A stretch of 64,000 nt of DNA from Bacillota bacterium (GTDB lineage: Bacteria; Bacillota; Clostridia; Oscillospirales; Oscillospiraceae): NCBI GenBank assembly GCA_029225225.1, contig JAQXWB010000043.1, positions 1 through 64,000 of the forward strand, read 5' to 3'. Within the stretch, counting starts at the first letter, position 1. The number at the start of each line of letters is the position of its first letter. The notes below the pieces were generated by a model. It was given only the letters and a program-made list of their open reading frames with translations, was not told the DNA's origin and did not search any database. Made by a program: the position numbers and the translations under genes. Below are positions 17,507 through 26,626 of this stretch, piece after piece.

Positions 17507-18732
17507 TTCGAAAACTGCGCATCAAATTCATTGCTCTTTCGATGCTCTCCCTTTTTCTCGTCCTGCTGCTCATTATGGGAACGGTCAATCTTCTGAATTA
17601 TCGGGATATCCTCACGACAGCAGACGAAACACTTGCGCTATTATCGGAGAATCACGGGAAATTCCCGCAGTTTGACGGTAAGCCGCGGCCGCAGGATTCT
17701 TCGAAACCGCGTGATATGTCTCCTGAGCTTCCGTATGAATCCCGCTACTTCTCCATTCTTCTCAATGGGGATGGACAGACCGTCTCCGTTGATACCGGCA
17801 GGATCGCCGCGATTGACTCCGGCACGGCCATTGCCTACGCGCAGCAAGTATTTCAGCGCGGGCAAACGAAAGGCTTTCTGCATGATTATCGCTATCTCTA
17901 CGTCGCGGAGGCAAACGGCACGCGCATCATCTTTTTGGACTGCGGAAGAAATCTCTCTACCTTTCACAGCTTTCTTTGGGCAAGCTGCGCCATTTCGCTT
18001 TTCGGGCTTTTGGCGGTTTTCCTGCTGATGCTGCTGTTCTCCGGCAGGATCGTGAAGCCGGTTTCAATCAGCTACGAAAAGCAAAAACAGTTCATTACCG
18101 ACGCAGGACATGAATTGAAAACACCTATTTCGATCATCGACGCGGACGCAGAGGTCTTGGGCATGGAGCTGGGCGAAAACGAATGGTTGCAAGACATCCG
18201 CCGCCAAACGGAACGCCTTGCAGCCCTGACAGGCGACCTGATCTCACTGTCGCGTATGGAAGAACAAGCACCGCTTCAAATGCTCACCTTCCCATTTTCC
18301 GACATGGTCGAGGAGACGGCGCGTTCCTTCCTTGCCCCCGCGAAGCAGCAGAACAAGACGCTGTTGTTCTCCGTTGAGCCGATGCTTTCCCTCTGCGGAG
18401 ATGAAAAAGCGCTGTCGCAGTTGGTCACAATCTTGCTGGACAACGCGCTGAAATATTCCGACGACGGCGGTCATATCACCCTGCGCCTTTCGCATAGCGG
18501 GAAGAGCATTCGTTTGACGGTAGAGAATTCCTCTGCTCCCATTGATGAGGTGCAGCTATCGCAGTTTTTCGACCGTTTTTATCGTGGCGACCGTTCCCGC
18601 AGCTCGCAAAGCGGCGGCTACGGTCTTGGCTTGTCCATTGCAAAAGCAATTGTGCAGGCGCATAGAGGAAAAATTACCGTCTCCAGCCGCGACGGGCATT
18701 CCGTTCTGATCACGGTAACGCTTCCGCGCTGA
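17503..18732 (+). CDS. Sensor histidine kinase
   Basis: H-box QFITDAGHELKTPISIIDADAE; N/G boxes LLDNALKYSDDGGHI, GGYGLGLSIAKAI. Confidence 0.93.
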   Translation: MIRKLRIKFIALSMLSLFLVLLLIMGTVNLLNYRDILTTADETLALLSENHGKFPQFDGKPRPQDSSKPRDMSPELPYESRYFSILLNGDGQTVSVDTGRIAAIDSGTAIAYAQQVFQRGQTKGFLHDYRYLYVAEANGTRIIFLDCGRNLSTFHSFLWASCAISLFGLLAVFLLMLLFSGRIVKPVSISYEKQKQFITDAGHELKTPISIIDADAEVLGMELGENEWLQDIRRQTERLAALTGDLISLSRMEEQAPLQMLTFPFSDMVEETARSFLAPAKQQNKTLLFSVEPMLSLCGDEKALSQLVTILLDNALKYSDDGGHITLRLSHSGKSIRLTVENSSAPIDEVQLSQFFDRFYRGDRSRSSQSGGYGLGLSIAKAIVQAHRGKITVSSRDGHSVLITVTLPR

Positions 18733-18789
18733 GCGCAAAAACCGGAATGCTGTCTCGCCTTCTGCACATACTATCCCCGAGGTGATCGT

Positions 18790-18996
18790 ATGAAAGAAAA
18801 GGAACTACCCTTGGGCTTCGGGATGGCTTTAGCGCAAAATGAGCTAGCCATGAAAAAGTTCGAATCTCTGACGGAAACGGAAAAGCAATCCGTTTTGGAG
18901 CAAGCGCACCATGTCCATTCGAAACGCGAAATGCAGCAATTGGTCAACGGCATCGCCGCGCAGGGCATATCTGGCGGGATTCACGGGATAAGCTGA
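18790..18996 (+). CDS. Small hypothetical protein
   Basis: 68 aa, ggtg-like RBS upstream, acidic/hydrophilic coding character. Confidence 0.6.
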   Translation: MKEKELPLGFGMALAQNELAMKKFESLTETEKQSVLEQAHHVHSKREMQQLVNGIAAQGISGGIHGIS

Positions 18997-19011
18997 GACG
19001 GAGGTGTTGTT

Positions 19012-19284
19012 ATGGCAAAGCAAGGTATGAAGCGCCCTGAAATCAGCAGTCAAAAGCAGAAAAACACCTCCCCGCCCGTGCCGGAGCTTCAGGGAAAGGC
19101 AAAGCACAGCAAGAAGCCGGCACGACCGATCATTGCGGGCACGGAAGCGCCCTCACAGAAGGTCTATCATTCCACCCCGCATAGCGAAAAGCCGATCTCC
19201 CCTGCCTATCCCGTGATCGACAACGATCTTGCGCGCGACAATTTAGAAAACGGCATCCCTGCCGCAGACCTGAACGATTTGTAA
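19012..19284 (+). CDS. Small hypothetical protein
   Basis: 90 aa, ggaggtgttgttATG RBS/start, follows previous ORF closely. Confidence 0.5.
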   Translation: MAKQGMKRPEISSQKQKNTSPPVPELQGKAKHSKKPARPIIAGTEAPSQKVYHSTPHSEKPISPAYPVIDNDLARDNLENGIPAADLNDL

Positions 19285-19506
19285 AACCGGCGCTTTACAA
19301 AAAGACGTATGTAAGCAAAAGCATCCCGCTTTTAAGCGAATGCAGAATACTGTATCAATTTCATGAATCAATAGACAGATTTCTGATGCAATAATCAATA
19401 TTTCTCAGATTAAGATACCTGTCCACGAAGTCGTAAAGAACGAATACAACTCCTTGAAAAAGTAAGAAAATCCCGCATTCCGAATGAATGCGGGATTTTT
19501 TGCAGA

Positions 19507-19598
19507 TGGCGGAGTGAGAGAGATTTGAACTCTCGCGCGCTTTTTACACGCCTACTCCCTTAGCAGGGGAGCCCCTTCGGCCTCTTGGGTATCACTCC
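19507..19598 (-). tRNA. tRNA-Ser (anticodon GCT)
   Basis: GGAGTGATACCCAAGAGGCCGAAGGGGCTCCCCTGCTAAGGGAGTAGGCGTG...TCACTCCGCCA with long variable arm. Confidence 0.93.
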
Positions 19599-19626
19599 GA
19601 ATCAAGAAACGATATATAGAAGAGAA

Positions 19627-19715
19627 TGGCGGAGAGAGTGGGATTCGAACCCACGGCGCATTGCTGCGTCACCGGTTTTCAAGACCGGCTCCTTAAACCG
19701 CTCGGACATCTCTCC
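19627..19715 (-). tRNA. tRNA-Ser (anticodon TGA)
   Basis: GGAGAGATGTCCGAGCGGTTTAAGGAGCCGGTCTTGAAAACCGGTGACG...TCTCTCCGCCA. Confidence 0.93.
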
Positions 19716-19718
19716 GAA

Positions 19719-20339
19719 TCATAGCTTGATTATATTAGCACGGATCTTCTCTTTTGTCAACTCCTTATATCTATTTTTTTCGGGTAAAATTGTTCCCGAA
19801 ACGCGCAGGAGCAGGCATCCGCACACAAGCACGGGCCATAGACCCGCGTGCCAGACACAGGTCAGATAGCAGGAAAAAGCGATCAACAGCAGGAGGCAAA
19901 CCGCCGCAATGCCGCGTTCCAATGCGCGTGCCATACGGTCGCTCAGAAGAAGGTGCAGCAATGCGCGCAGAATTCGTCCGCCGTCCAGCGGATAAAACGG
20001 CAGAAGATTGTAGGCAAGCAGGCAAAGATTTACGAGCGCAAATAAGGGGGCTTTTTTTGAAAGCAGCAGAAGCGCAATCCCATTGACCGACGGTCCTGCC
20101 ACGGCGACCGTGATCTCCTTCCGATAAGGCAGCAGGTCCGTCTCAATCACTGCCCCACTCACTGCCAGACGCAGCTTATGTACCCGCACACGCAGCAATC
20201 GTAGCATAAGCAGATGCCCTGCTTCGTGAAGCGTTACAGCTGCAAGAAAAGGCGCAAAGGTGTGCGCGGGGTCAAAATAGTAATATGCGCAGAGAAACAC
20301 CGCAAAAGCGGGCGTAATGTCAAGGCTGCATCTCTTCAC
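19719..20339 (-). CDS. SpoIVFB-like site-2 protease (M50 family)
   Basis: HEAGHLLMLRLL zinc motif and LLPFYPLDGGRILRALL. Confidence 0.85.
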   Translation of the reverse strand: MKRCSLDITPAFAVFLCAYYYFDPAHTFAPFLAAVTLHEAGHLLMLRLLRVRVHKLRLAVSGAVIETDLLPYRKEITVAVAGPSVNGIALLLLSKKAPLFALVNLCLLAYNLLPFYPLDGGRILRALLHLLLSDRMARALERGIAAVCLLLLIAFSCYLTCVWHAGLWPVLVCGCLLLRVSGTILPEKNRYKELTKEKIRANIIKL

Positions 20340-20559
20340 GAAATACCTCCACAGCCTCCCTAATCCCCTCTCCGTCGGAAAGCGTGGAGATCATAGAAGA
20401 TACTGCCTGCGCAACACGACTGTCCCCCATTCCCGAAATCCAACCGCCCACGCGCTCGGCAACGGCAGGATACGCCTGCTTCAACATAACCGTTAAGGCA
20501 ACCAAAAGCAGGAGCACACCGATTTTTTTCCGCACCCATCGAAAGAGCATTTCCCTCAC
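20320..20559 (-). CDS. Small single-TM protein upstream of and overlapping SpoIVFB-like gene; possible SpoIVFA-like partner
   Basis: 79 aa, one N-terminal TM (IGVLLLLVALTVMLKQAYP), operonic overlap. Confidence 0.55.
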   Translation of the reverse strand: MREMLFRWVRKKIGVLLLLVALTVMLKQAYPAVAERVGGWISGMGDSRVAQAVSSMISTLSDGEGIREAVEVFREEMQP

Positions 20560-20644
20560 CCCGAAAATATTTTATGGAGATTTTACCAAATTATACTTTA
20601 GGGCTTGACAAATCGAAAATAAATGCATATAATATCTTTGCTTT

Positions 20645-20721
20645 CGGGGTGTGGCGAAGTTTGGTATCGCGCTTGGTTCGGGACCAAGAGGCCTCGGGTT
20701 CAAATCCCGACACTCCGACCA
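20645..20721 (+). tRNA. tRNA-Pro (anticodon CGG)
   Basis: CGGGGTGTGGCGAAGTTTGGTATCGCGCTTGGTTCGGGACCAAGAGGCCTCGGGTTCAAATCCCGACACTCCGACCA. Confidence 0.95.
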
Positions 20722-20944
20722 CAATCGGACGCCAATTTTGATACAATGCGTATCACGATCGGTGTCCGATCTTTTTATGCTTCTATGCAACCGCGCAAGG
20801 CAAACCGGCAGTATGCGTATTTTCGGCGGTCAGGTCTCTGTTTTGTTAAATCTGGTCTTATTAATAATTACAGAATTGGATATTTTAAAAATGCCAGAAT
20901 GTGATAGAATCTTTGCATTATCGAAAAAACATTGGAGGATCAAC

Positions 20945-21820
20945 ATGGAAAAGACAAGATACGACCTGAATAAGGAATTGGCGCAGATGCTCAAGGGCGG
21001 CGTCATTATGGATGTTACCACCCCGGAGCAGGCGAAGATCGCTGAGGCGGCAGGCGCTTGCGCAGTTATGGCTTTGGAGCGCATTCCTGCGGACATCCGC
21101 GCAGCAGGCGGCGTTTCCCGCATGAGCGACCCGAAGATGATCCGCGGCATTCAGGAGGCGGTTTCTATCCCGGTCATGGCAAAGTGCCGCATCGGTCACT
21201 TTGTGGAGGCGCAGGTGCTGGAGGCAATTGAGATCGACTATATCGACGAGAGCGAGGTTCTCTCCCCCGCCGACGATGTGTATCACATTGATAAGAAGCA
21301 GTTCAAGGTTCCCTTTGTCTGCGGCGCGAGAGATTTGGGAGAGGCGCTGCGCCGTATTAACGAGGGCGCGGCGATGATCCGCACCAAGGGTGAACCCGGT
21401 ACGGGTGATGTGGTGCAGGCGGTGCGCCATATGCGGGCGATGAACGCCGAGATTCGCCGCGTGCAGAATCTGCGTGAGGACGAGCTGTACGAGGCCGCAA
21501 AGCAGCTTCAGGTGCCGACGGAGCTGCTGCGCTATGTCCATGATAACGGGCGTCTCCCGGTCGTCAACTTTGCCGCAGGCGGCGTCGCAACGCCTGCCGA
21601 TGCCGCATTGATGATGCACCTCGGCGCAGAGGGTGTGTTTGTCGGCTCCGGCATCTTTAAATCCGGCGATCCCGCAAAACGCGCTGCCGCAATCGTGCAG
21701 GCTGTGACCAACTACACCGACGCAAAGCTGATCGCGGAGCTGTCCACCGATTTAGGCGAGGCTATGGTCGGCATCAACGAGAATGAAATCGCCCTGCTGA
21801 TGGCAGAGCGGGGGAAATAA
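20945..21820 (+). CDS. pdxS: Pyridoxal 5'-phosphate synthase lyase subunit
   Basis: [63 protein letters not shown]; upstream extension in the ORF track crosses the tRNA and is not coding. Confidence 0.97.
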   Translation: MEKTRYDLNKELAQMLKGGVIMDVTTPEQAKIAEAAGACAVMALERIPADIRAAGGVSRMSDPKMIRGIQEAVSIPVMAKCRIGHFVEAQVLEAIEIDYIDESEVLSPADDVYHIDKKQFKVPFVCGARDLGEALRRINEGAAMIRTKGEPGTGDVVQAVRHMRAMNAEIRRVQNLREDELYEAAKQLQVPTELLRYVHDNGRLPVVNFAAGGVATPADAALMMHLGAEGVFVGSGIFKSGDPAKRAAAIVQAVTNYTDAKLIAELSTDLGEAMVGINENEIALLMAERGK

Positions 21821-21821
21821 A

Positions 21822-22397
21822 ATGACGGTTGCCATTTTAGCCCTACAGGGAGCGTTTGTGGAGCACGCTGCCATGCTTGAGCGGCTGGGTGCAGCGCATT
21901 TTGAGATCCGCCAAGCGCGCGATTTGGAGCGCCCTTTTGACGGGTTAATCCTCCCCGGCGGTGAAAGCACGGTGATGCGAAAGCTCCTGCACGATCTTGA
22001 ACTGTTTGAACCGCTGCGGGAGCGGATTGCAGACGGCATGCCGGTGTTCGGTACCTGCGCAGGACTGATCCTGCTTGCAAAATCCGTAGACGGCGGCGTT
22101 CCCTGCTTTGCGACGATGGACATTGCCGTCAAGCGCAACGCTTACGGCCGCCAGTTGGGCAGCTTCTATGCGGAGGCGGAATGCAAGGACATTGGCGTGA
22201 TCCCCATGACCTTTATCCGCGCACCGTATATCGAGCGCGTCTCCGGCGATGCCGAGATCATGGCAACCGTAGACGGCAATATTGTAGCGGCGCGGCAGGG
22301 GAATCAGCTTGTGACTGCATTCCATCCGGAGCTGTGCGAGGATCTGTCGATTCACCGCAGCTTTTTAGAGATGATCGAAGAACGGAAAAGGAGTTAA
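21822..22397 (+). CDS. pdxT: Pyridoxal 5'-phosphate synthase glutaminase subunit
   Basis: VAILALQGAFVEHAAMLERLGA...LILPGGESTVMRKL...GTCAGLILLA...FHPEL. Confidence 0.97.
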   Translation: MTVAILALQGAFVEHAAMLERLGAAHFEIRQARDLERPFDGLILPGGESTVMRKLLHDLELFEPLRERIADGMPVFGTCAGLILLAKSVDGGVPCFATMDIAVKRNAYGRQLGSFYAEAECKDIGVIPMTFIRAPYIERVSGDAEIMATVDGNIVAARQGNQLVTAFHPELCEDLSIHRSFLEMIEERKRS

Positions 22398-22402
22398 AAA
22401 CA

Positions 22403-22960
22403 ATGATACCGACACCGGAAGAAGCGTGGGCTTTGCTCTGCGAATATAATCAGGGAGAGTTTCATCGGAAGCACGGGCGCATTGTGGGCGATGTGCTTCG
22501 CTGGTACGCCGACGAGCTGGGCTACGGCGAGGAAGCGGATTTTTGGGAGGCCGTCGGACTCCTGCACGACCTCGACTTTGAGCAATGGCCGGAGCAGCAC
22601 TGCATCAAAGAGCAGGAGCTTCTGCGCCAGCGCGGCGTTGACGAGCGTTTGATTCACGCCGTGGCAAGCCATGGGTATGGGCTGACCGTGGATATTGCGC
22701 CGGAGCACGAGATGGAGAAGGTTCTCTACGCGGCAGACGAGCTGACCGGTCTGATCGGCGCCGCAGCGCTGATGCGTCCTTCCAAAAGCGTCAGTGATTT
22801 GGAAGTCAAGTCCGTCAAGAAAAAGTATAAGGACAAAAAATTTGCCGCCGGCTGCTCGCGGGAAGTGATCGAACGCGGCGCAGCCATGTTAGGCTGGGAA
22901 TTGGATACACTGATGGAAAGGACCATTCAGGCAATGCGCGCAAGCAATGCCGTCGATTGA
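22403..22960 (+). CDS. HD-domain hydrolase
   Basis: VGLLHDLDFEQWPEQH...HAVASHGYG...YAADELTGLIGAAALMRPSKSVSDLEVKSVKKKYKDKKFAAG. Confidence 0.85.
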   Translation: MIPTPEEAWALLCEYNQGEFHRKHGRIVGDVLRWYADELGYGEEADFWEAVGLLHDLDFEQWPEQHCIKEQELLRQRGVDERLIHAVASHGYGLTVDIAPEHEMEKVLYAADELTGLIGAAALMRPSKSVSDLEVKSVKKKYKDKKFAAGCSREVIERGAAMLGWELDTLMERTIQAMRASNAVD

Positions 22961-22977
22961 AAATCAGTCGTCTTTTG

Positions 22978-23016
22978 AAATTGCGAACCCGTGTGTGCAC
23001 AGGGTTCGCAATTTCA
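22978..23016. terminator. Perfect-stem hairpin after HD gene (terminator or dispersed palindrome)
   Basis: tgaaattgcgaaccc gtgtgtgcaca gggttcgcaatttca. Confidence 0.5.
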
Positions 23017-23390
23017 GTGATAGAGGGTGTATGGAAAGCGGTCTGGCAGAATCCTTTCTTCTTCTGCGCAATCGGTACAGCCATCCGAATCTATGGAATC
23101 CATATTTCTGCCGCAAGCACAAAACAGAGCAAACGATGTATTTCCTAAAATTTTTGAAAAACCATGGAACTAACCGCCGCTTTTACCGTCTATAGGTCGG
23201 TGAGCATATGAATCACATACATTCTGCGCCTGTTTTGCAATAGATTTCTGTCTCGGTATGTACATGACTTCACGCAGTGGTTTCGGAAACATCTGTCACA
23301 CAGCATTGCTTGACAAAGCGGATGTTATGGGGTAGAATATGCGCCATGCGGCGTTTGCCGCTAATATCTTAACGATTTAAGGAGAAAACT

Positions 23391-23966
23391 ATGAAAAAGA
23401 TCATTGCTCTGCTGCTGGCAGCGATTTTGATGCTCAGCCTCGCCGCCTGCGCCGAAAGCAAACCCGAAGCAACAGAAGACACTTCCTCCTCCGCGACGAC
23501 CGCACCCACGGAGACCACGACTGAGGAGCCGACCGAGGCTACTACAGAGCCTTCCGTCAGCACGGACGGCGAAACGCTCGGTCAGACGCTGCGCGCGGCT
23601 TTCCTCGATGCGATGGATACGAACCCCGAAGCGACCACCCTTGAAATCGCCGAAACGCTGATCGGCAATCCGGCGATTCAGTTTATGCCTGTCACCGAAC
23701 CGATTGTTCCCGGCTATCTGTCCGGCTTCACTGCGGATATCGACGGTTTTGCCGAGGGCACGATGTTCGCCCCGATGATCGGCTCCATTGCCTTTGTCGG
23801 CTACATCTTCCGTCTGGACGAGGGCGCAGATGTGGACGCATTCATGCAGACGCTCACCGGCAGTGCCGATCCCGCTTGGAATATTTGCGTCACCGCAGAG
23901 GAGACCGTGGTCGATCATGTCGGCAACACCGTCTTCTTCGTGATGTGCCCCGGTGAAGCTGCTTAA
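23391..23966 (+). CDS. Hypothetical lipoprotein
   Basis: Lipobox LSLAACAES, Thr/Glu-rich linker, promoter TTGACA-17-TAGAAT upstream. Confidence 0.75.
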   Translation: MKKIIALLLAAILMLSLAACAESKPEATEDTSSSATTAPTETTTEEPTEATTEPSVSTDGETLGQTLRAAFLDAMDTNPEATTLEIAETLIGNPAIQFMPVTEPIVPGYLSGFTADIDGFAEGTMFAPMIGSIAFVGYIFRLDEGADVDAFMQTLTGSADPAWNICVTAEETVVDHVGNTVFFVMCPGEAA

Positions 23967-23980
23967 TATACGCTTTCATG

Positions 23981-24014
23981 AAAACGGACGCGGCAACCAC
24001 CGCGTCCGTTTTTT
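23981..24014 (+). terminator. Rho-independent terminator
   Basis: aaaacggacgcgg caacca ccgcgtccgtttttt. Confidence 0.85.
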
Positions 24015-24042
24015 AAGGTAAAGGAAAGGATGGTGAAACGAA

Positions 24043-25443
24043 GTGCTTTTCTCAAGCATCCCGTTTCTCTACTATTTTCTCCCCTGTGTTCTGCTGCTCT
24101 ATTTTCTCGCACCGAAACGACTCAAAAACGCGGTGCTGCTGCTTGCAAGCCTTGTATTCTACGCATGGGGCGAGCCAATCTACGTCCTGCTGATGGCAGG
24201 GTCTATCGCATCCGGCTATGTGCTCGGGCTGCTGATCGAAAAATTTCGCGGGAAACCGCTCGGAAAGCTCTTTTTAATCGTCTCTGCCGCGATCAGTCTC
24301 GGACTGCTCGGTTATTTTAAATACGCGGACTTTTTCATTTCGAACTTCAATGCCGTCTTTGGTCTGTCCGTTCCGCTTCTCAGAATCGCGCTTCCCATCG
24401 GCATCAGCTTTTACACCTTCCAGCTTTTGAGCTATACGATTGATGTCTATCGCGGCACCGTCGCGGCGCAGCGGAATTTTATCACACTGGCTGCCTATAT
24501 CGCCATGTTCCCGCAGCTCATCGCAGGTCCTATCGTGCGCTATTCCGATGTTGCGGCACAGTTGAAGAGCAGGACACACAGCTTTGAGAAGATCGCCCTC
24601 GGCATTCGGCGCTTTATCCTCGGTTTGGCGAAAAAGATTTTAATTGCCAACGCACTGGGCGAGCTGTGCGATATATTCCGCGTCTCGGGCGATCAATCCG
24701 TCCTCTTTTACTGGCTGTATGCCATTGCCTTTACCCTGCACATCTACTTCGATTTCTCAGGCTACAGCGATATGGCGATCGGGCTCGGCAAGGTTTTCGG
24801 CTTTGACTTTCCGGAGAACTTTCGTTTTCCGTATATTTCCGCAAGCATCACGGAATTTTGGCGGCGTTGGCATATCTCTCTTGGCTCATGGTTCCGCGAC
24901 TATGTGTATATTCCGCTCGGCGGCAACCGCGTCGGCAAGGCAAAATGGCTGCGAAATATCCTCGTTGTTTGGCTGTTGACCGGCTTTTGGCACGGCGCGG
25001 CTTGGAATTTCATCGTTTGGGGTCTGCTGTTTGCTGTCCTCTTGGTCGTTGAAAAGCTTTGGCTGCAAAAGCCGCTGCAAAAGACAAAGCTCCTCAAGCA
25101 CCTCTATGTGCTGTTCTTTGTCGTCCTCAGCTTTGTTATTTTCAATGCCGCTGATATGAAGCAGGCACTTTCTGACCTCGGCGCGATGTTCGGTATGGGG
25201 AAGCTGCCGTTCTACTCCACGGAATGGAGCTACTATCTGCGCAGCTATGGCGTGATCCTCATGCTTGCGGTTATTGGCGCAACGCCGCTGCCCCAGAAGC
25301 TGATTGCAGCCATGCGACGGAGCAAAACGGGAGACAAGCTTATAAGCGTTGCGGAGCCGTTGGTGCTTGCGGCGCTGCTGCTGATCATGACCGCTTATCT
25401 CGTGGACGGTTCTTTCAATCCGTTTCTCTATTTCCGTTTTTAG
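24043..25443 (+). CDS. MBOAT-family O-acyltransferase (AlgI/DltB-like)
   Basis: FYAWGEPIYVLLM...LPIGISFYTFQLLSYTIDVYRG...YFDFSGYSDMAIGLGKVFGFDFPENFRFPY...FWRRWHISLGSWFRDYVYIPLGGNRVG. Confidence 0.95.
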   Translation: MLFSSIPFLYYFLPCVLLLYFLAPKRLKNAVLLLASLVFYAWGEPIYVLLMAGSIASGYVLGLLIEKFRGKPLGKLFLIVSAAISLGLLGYFKYADFFISNFNAVFGLSVPLLRIALPIGISFYTFQLLSYTIDVYRGTVAAQRNFITLAAYIAMFPQLIAGPIVRYSDVAAQLKSRTHSFEKIALGIRRFILGLAKKILIANALGELCDIFRVSGDQSVLFYWLYAIAFTLHIYFDFSGYSDMAIGLGKVFGFDFPENFRFPYISASITEFWRRWHISLGSWFRDYVYIPLGGNRVGKAKWLRNILVVWLLTGFWHGAAWNFIVWGLLFAVLLVVEKLWLQKPLQKTKLLKHLYVLFFVVLSFVIFNAADMKQALSDLGAMFGMGKLPFYSTEWSYYLRSYGVILMLAVIGATPLPQKLIAAMRRSKTGDKLISVAEPLVLAALLLIMTAYLVDGSFNPFLYFRF

Positions 25444-25453
25444 GAGGTGCCGC

Positions 25454-26560
25454 ATGAACGAAAAGCATCGGAGCATTTTCCTGACCGTCGTGATGGCGGC
25501 AGTGCTGTTTGGGCTTTCCTTTTGGGCGTGGCTGAAGCCCGCAGACCGTTTTTCCGAGAGTGAGCGCCGTGTTTTGCAGTCTTTTCCGGAGTTGAACGCA
25601 GATACCCTCCGCACGGGCAAATTCATGGAGGAATTTGAAAGCTATACGCTCGATCAATTCCCCTGCCGCGACGGTTTCCGCTCCCTCAAGGCGCTCTCGG
25701 TCCTTCATCTGTTCCAGCAGAAAGACAACAATGACCTGTTCATCGAAGACGGCTATGTCTCAAAGCTCAACTACCCCCTGCGAGAGGAGATGCTTGAGCA
25801 CGCCGCCGACCGTTTTCAATCTCTCTACGACAACTATCTTGCCGGAACGGACACAAAGCTCTATTTCTCCATCGTGCCGGATAAGAGCTATTTCCTTGCA
25901 GGCGAAAACGGCTATCTCAGCCTTGATTATGAAGAACTGATCGCAAAAATGCGCGAAAAAACACCCTATTTGGAGTATATTGATATCTTTGACAAATTGA
26001 GTCTGCAAAACTACTACCGTACCGATACACACTGGCGGCAGGAAACGCTGCTGCCCGTTGCAAATAAGCTTGCGTCGGCGATGGGCGTCAGTCTCTCAGC
26101 GGAATATGAGACGCAGACGCTTTCCGAACCATTTTACGGCGTCTACACCGGGCAGTCCGCGCTTCCGCTTCGGCCAGACACGTTCTCCTATCTGACAAAC
26201 GATATTTTGGAGGGCTGCACCGTCACAAGCTATGACACCGGCGCACCGCAGCCCGCCGAAATGTACGACCTCTCCGCCGCAGCAAGTGCCGACCCCTATG
26301 AGCTGTTCCTCAACGGCGCGGATGCCCTCTTGGTCATCGAAAATCCTGCTGCCAAGACCGACCGTGAGCTGGTCGTATTCCGCGATTCCTTCGGCAGCTC
26401 CCTTGTCCCGCTGCTCGTTGAGGGCTATTCCAAAGTTACACTTGTCGATATCCGCTATCTCAACTCCGCCTATCTCGGAAGCTTTGTGGAATTCGACAAT
26501 CAAGACGTGCTTTTCCTTTACAGCACGCTCTTGCTGAATGACAGTCTCGCGCTGAAATAA
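25454..26560 (+). CDS. AlgX/DHHW-type SGNH-like partner of MBOAT acyltransferase
   Basis: YYRTDTHWRQETLLPVANKLA...VVFRDSFGSSLVPLLVEGYSKV; immediately downstream of MBOAT gene. Confidence 0.85.
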   Translation: MNEKHRSIFLTVVMAAVLFGLSFWAWLKPADRFSESERRVLQSFPELNADTLRTGKFMEEFESYTLDQFPCRDGFRSLKALSVLHLFQQKDNNDLFIEDGYVSKLNYPLREEMLEHAADRFQSLYDNYLAGTDTKLYFSIVPDKSYFLAGENGYLSLDYEELIAKMREKTPYLEYIDIFDKLSLQNYYRTDTHWRQETLLPVANKLASAMGVSLSAEYETQTLSEPFYGVYTGQSALPLRPDTFSYLTNDILEGCTVTSYDTGAPQPAEMYDLSAAASADPYELFLNGADALLVIENPAAKTDRELVVFRDSFGSSLVPLLVEGYSKVTLVDIRYLNSAYLGSFVEFDNQDVLFLYSTLLLNDSLALK

Positions 26561-26603
26561 TCGTGTAGGAGGCTGACGATGATTGCGTCAGCCTCCTACA
26601 CGA
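26561..26603. terminator. Strong bidirectional terminator hairpin
   Basis: tcgtgtaggaggctgacg atgattg cgtcagcctcctacacga; convergent genes on both sides. Confidence 0.85.
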
Positions 26604-26626
26604 TCTTATTGTTCCAAAATTTCTTC

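Noticed and set aside
20651-20944. N-terminal extension of PdxS in the ORF track
   Set aside because: Runs through tRNA-Pro and intergenic DNA; PdxS begins at MEKTRYDLN (20945).
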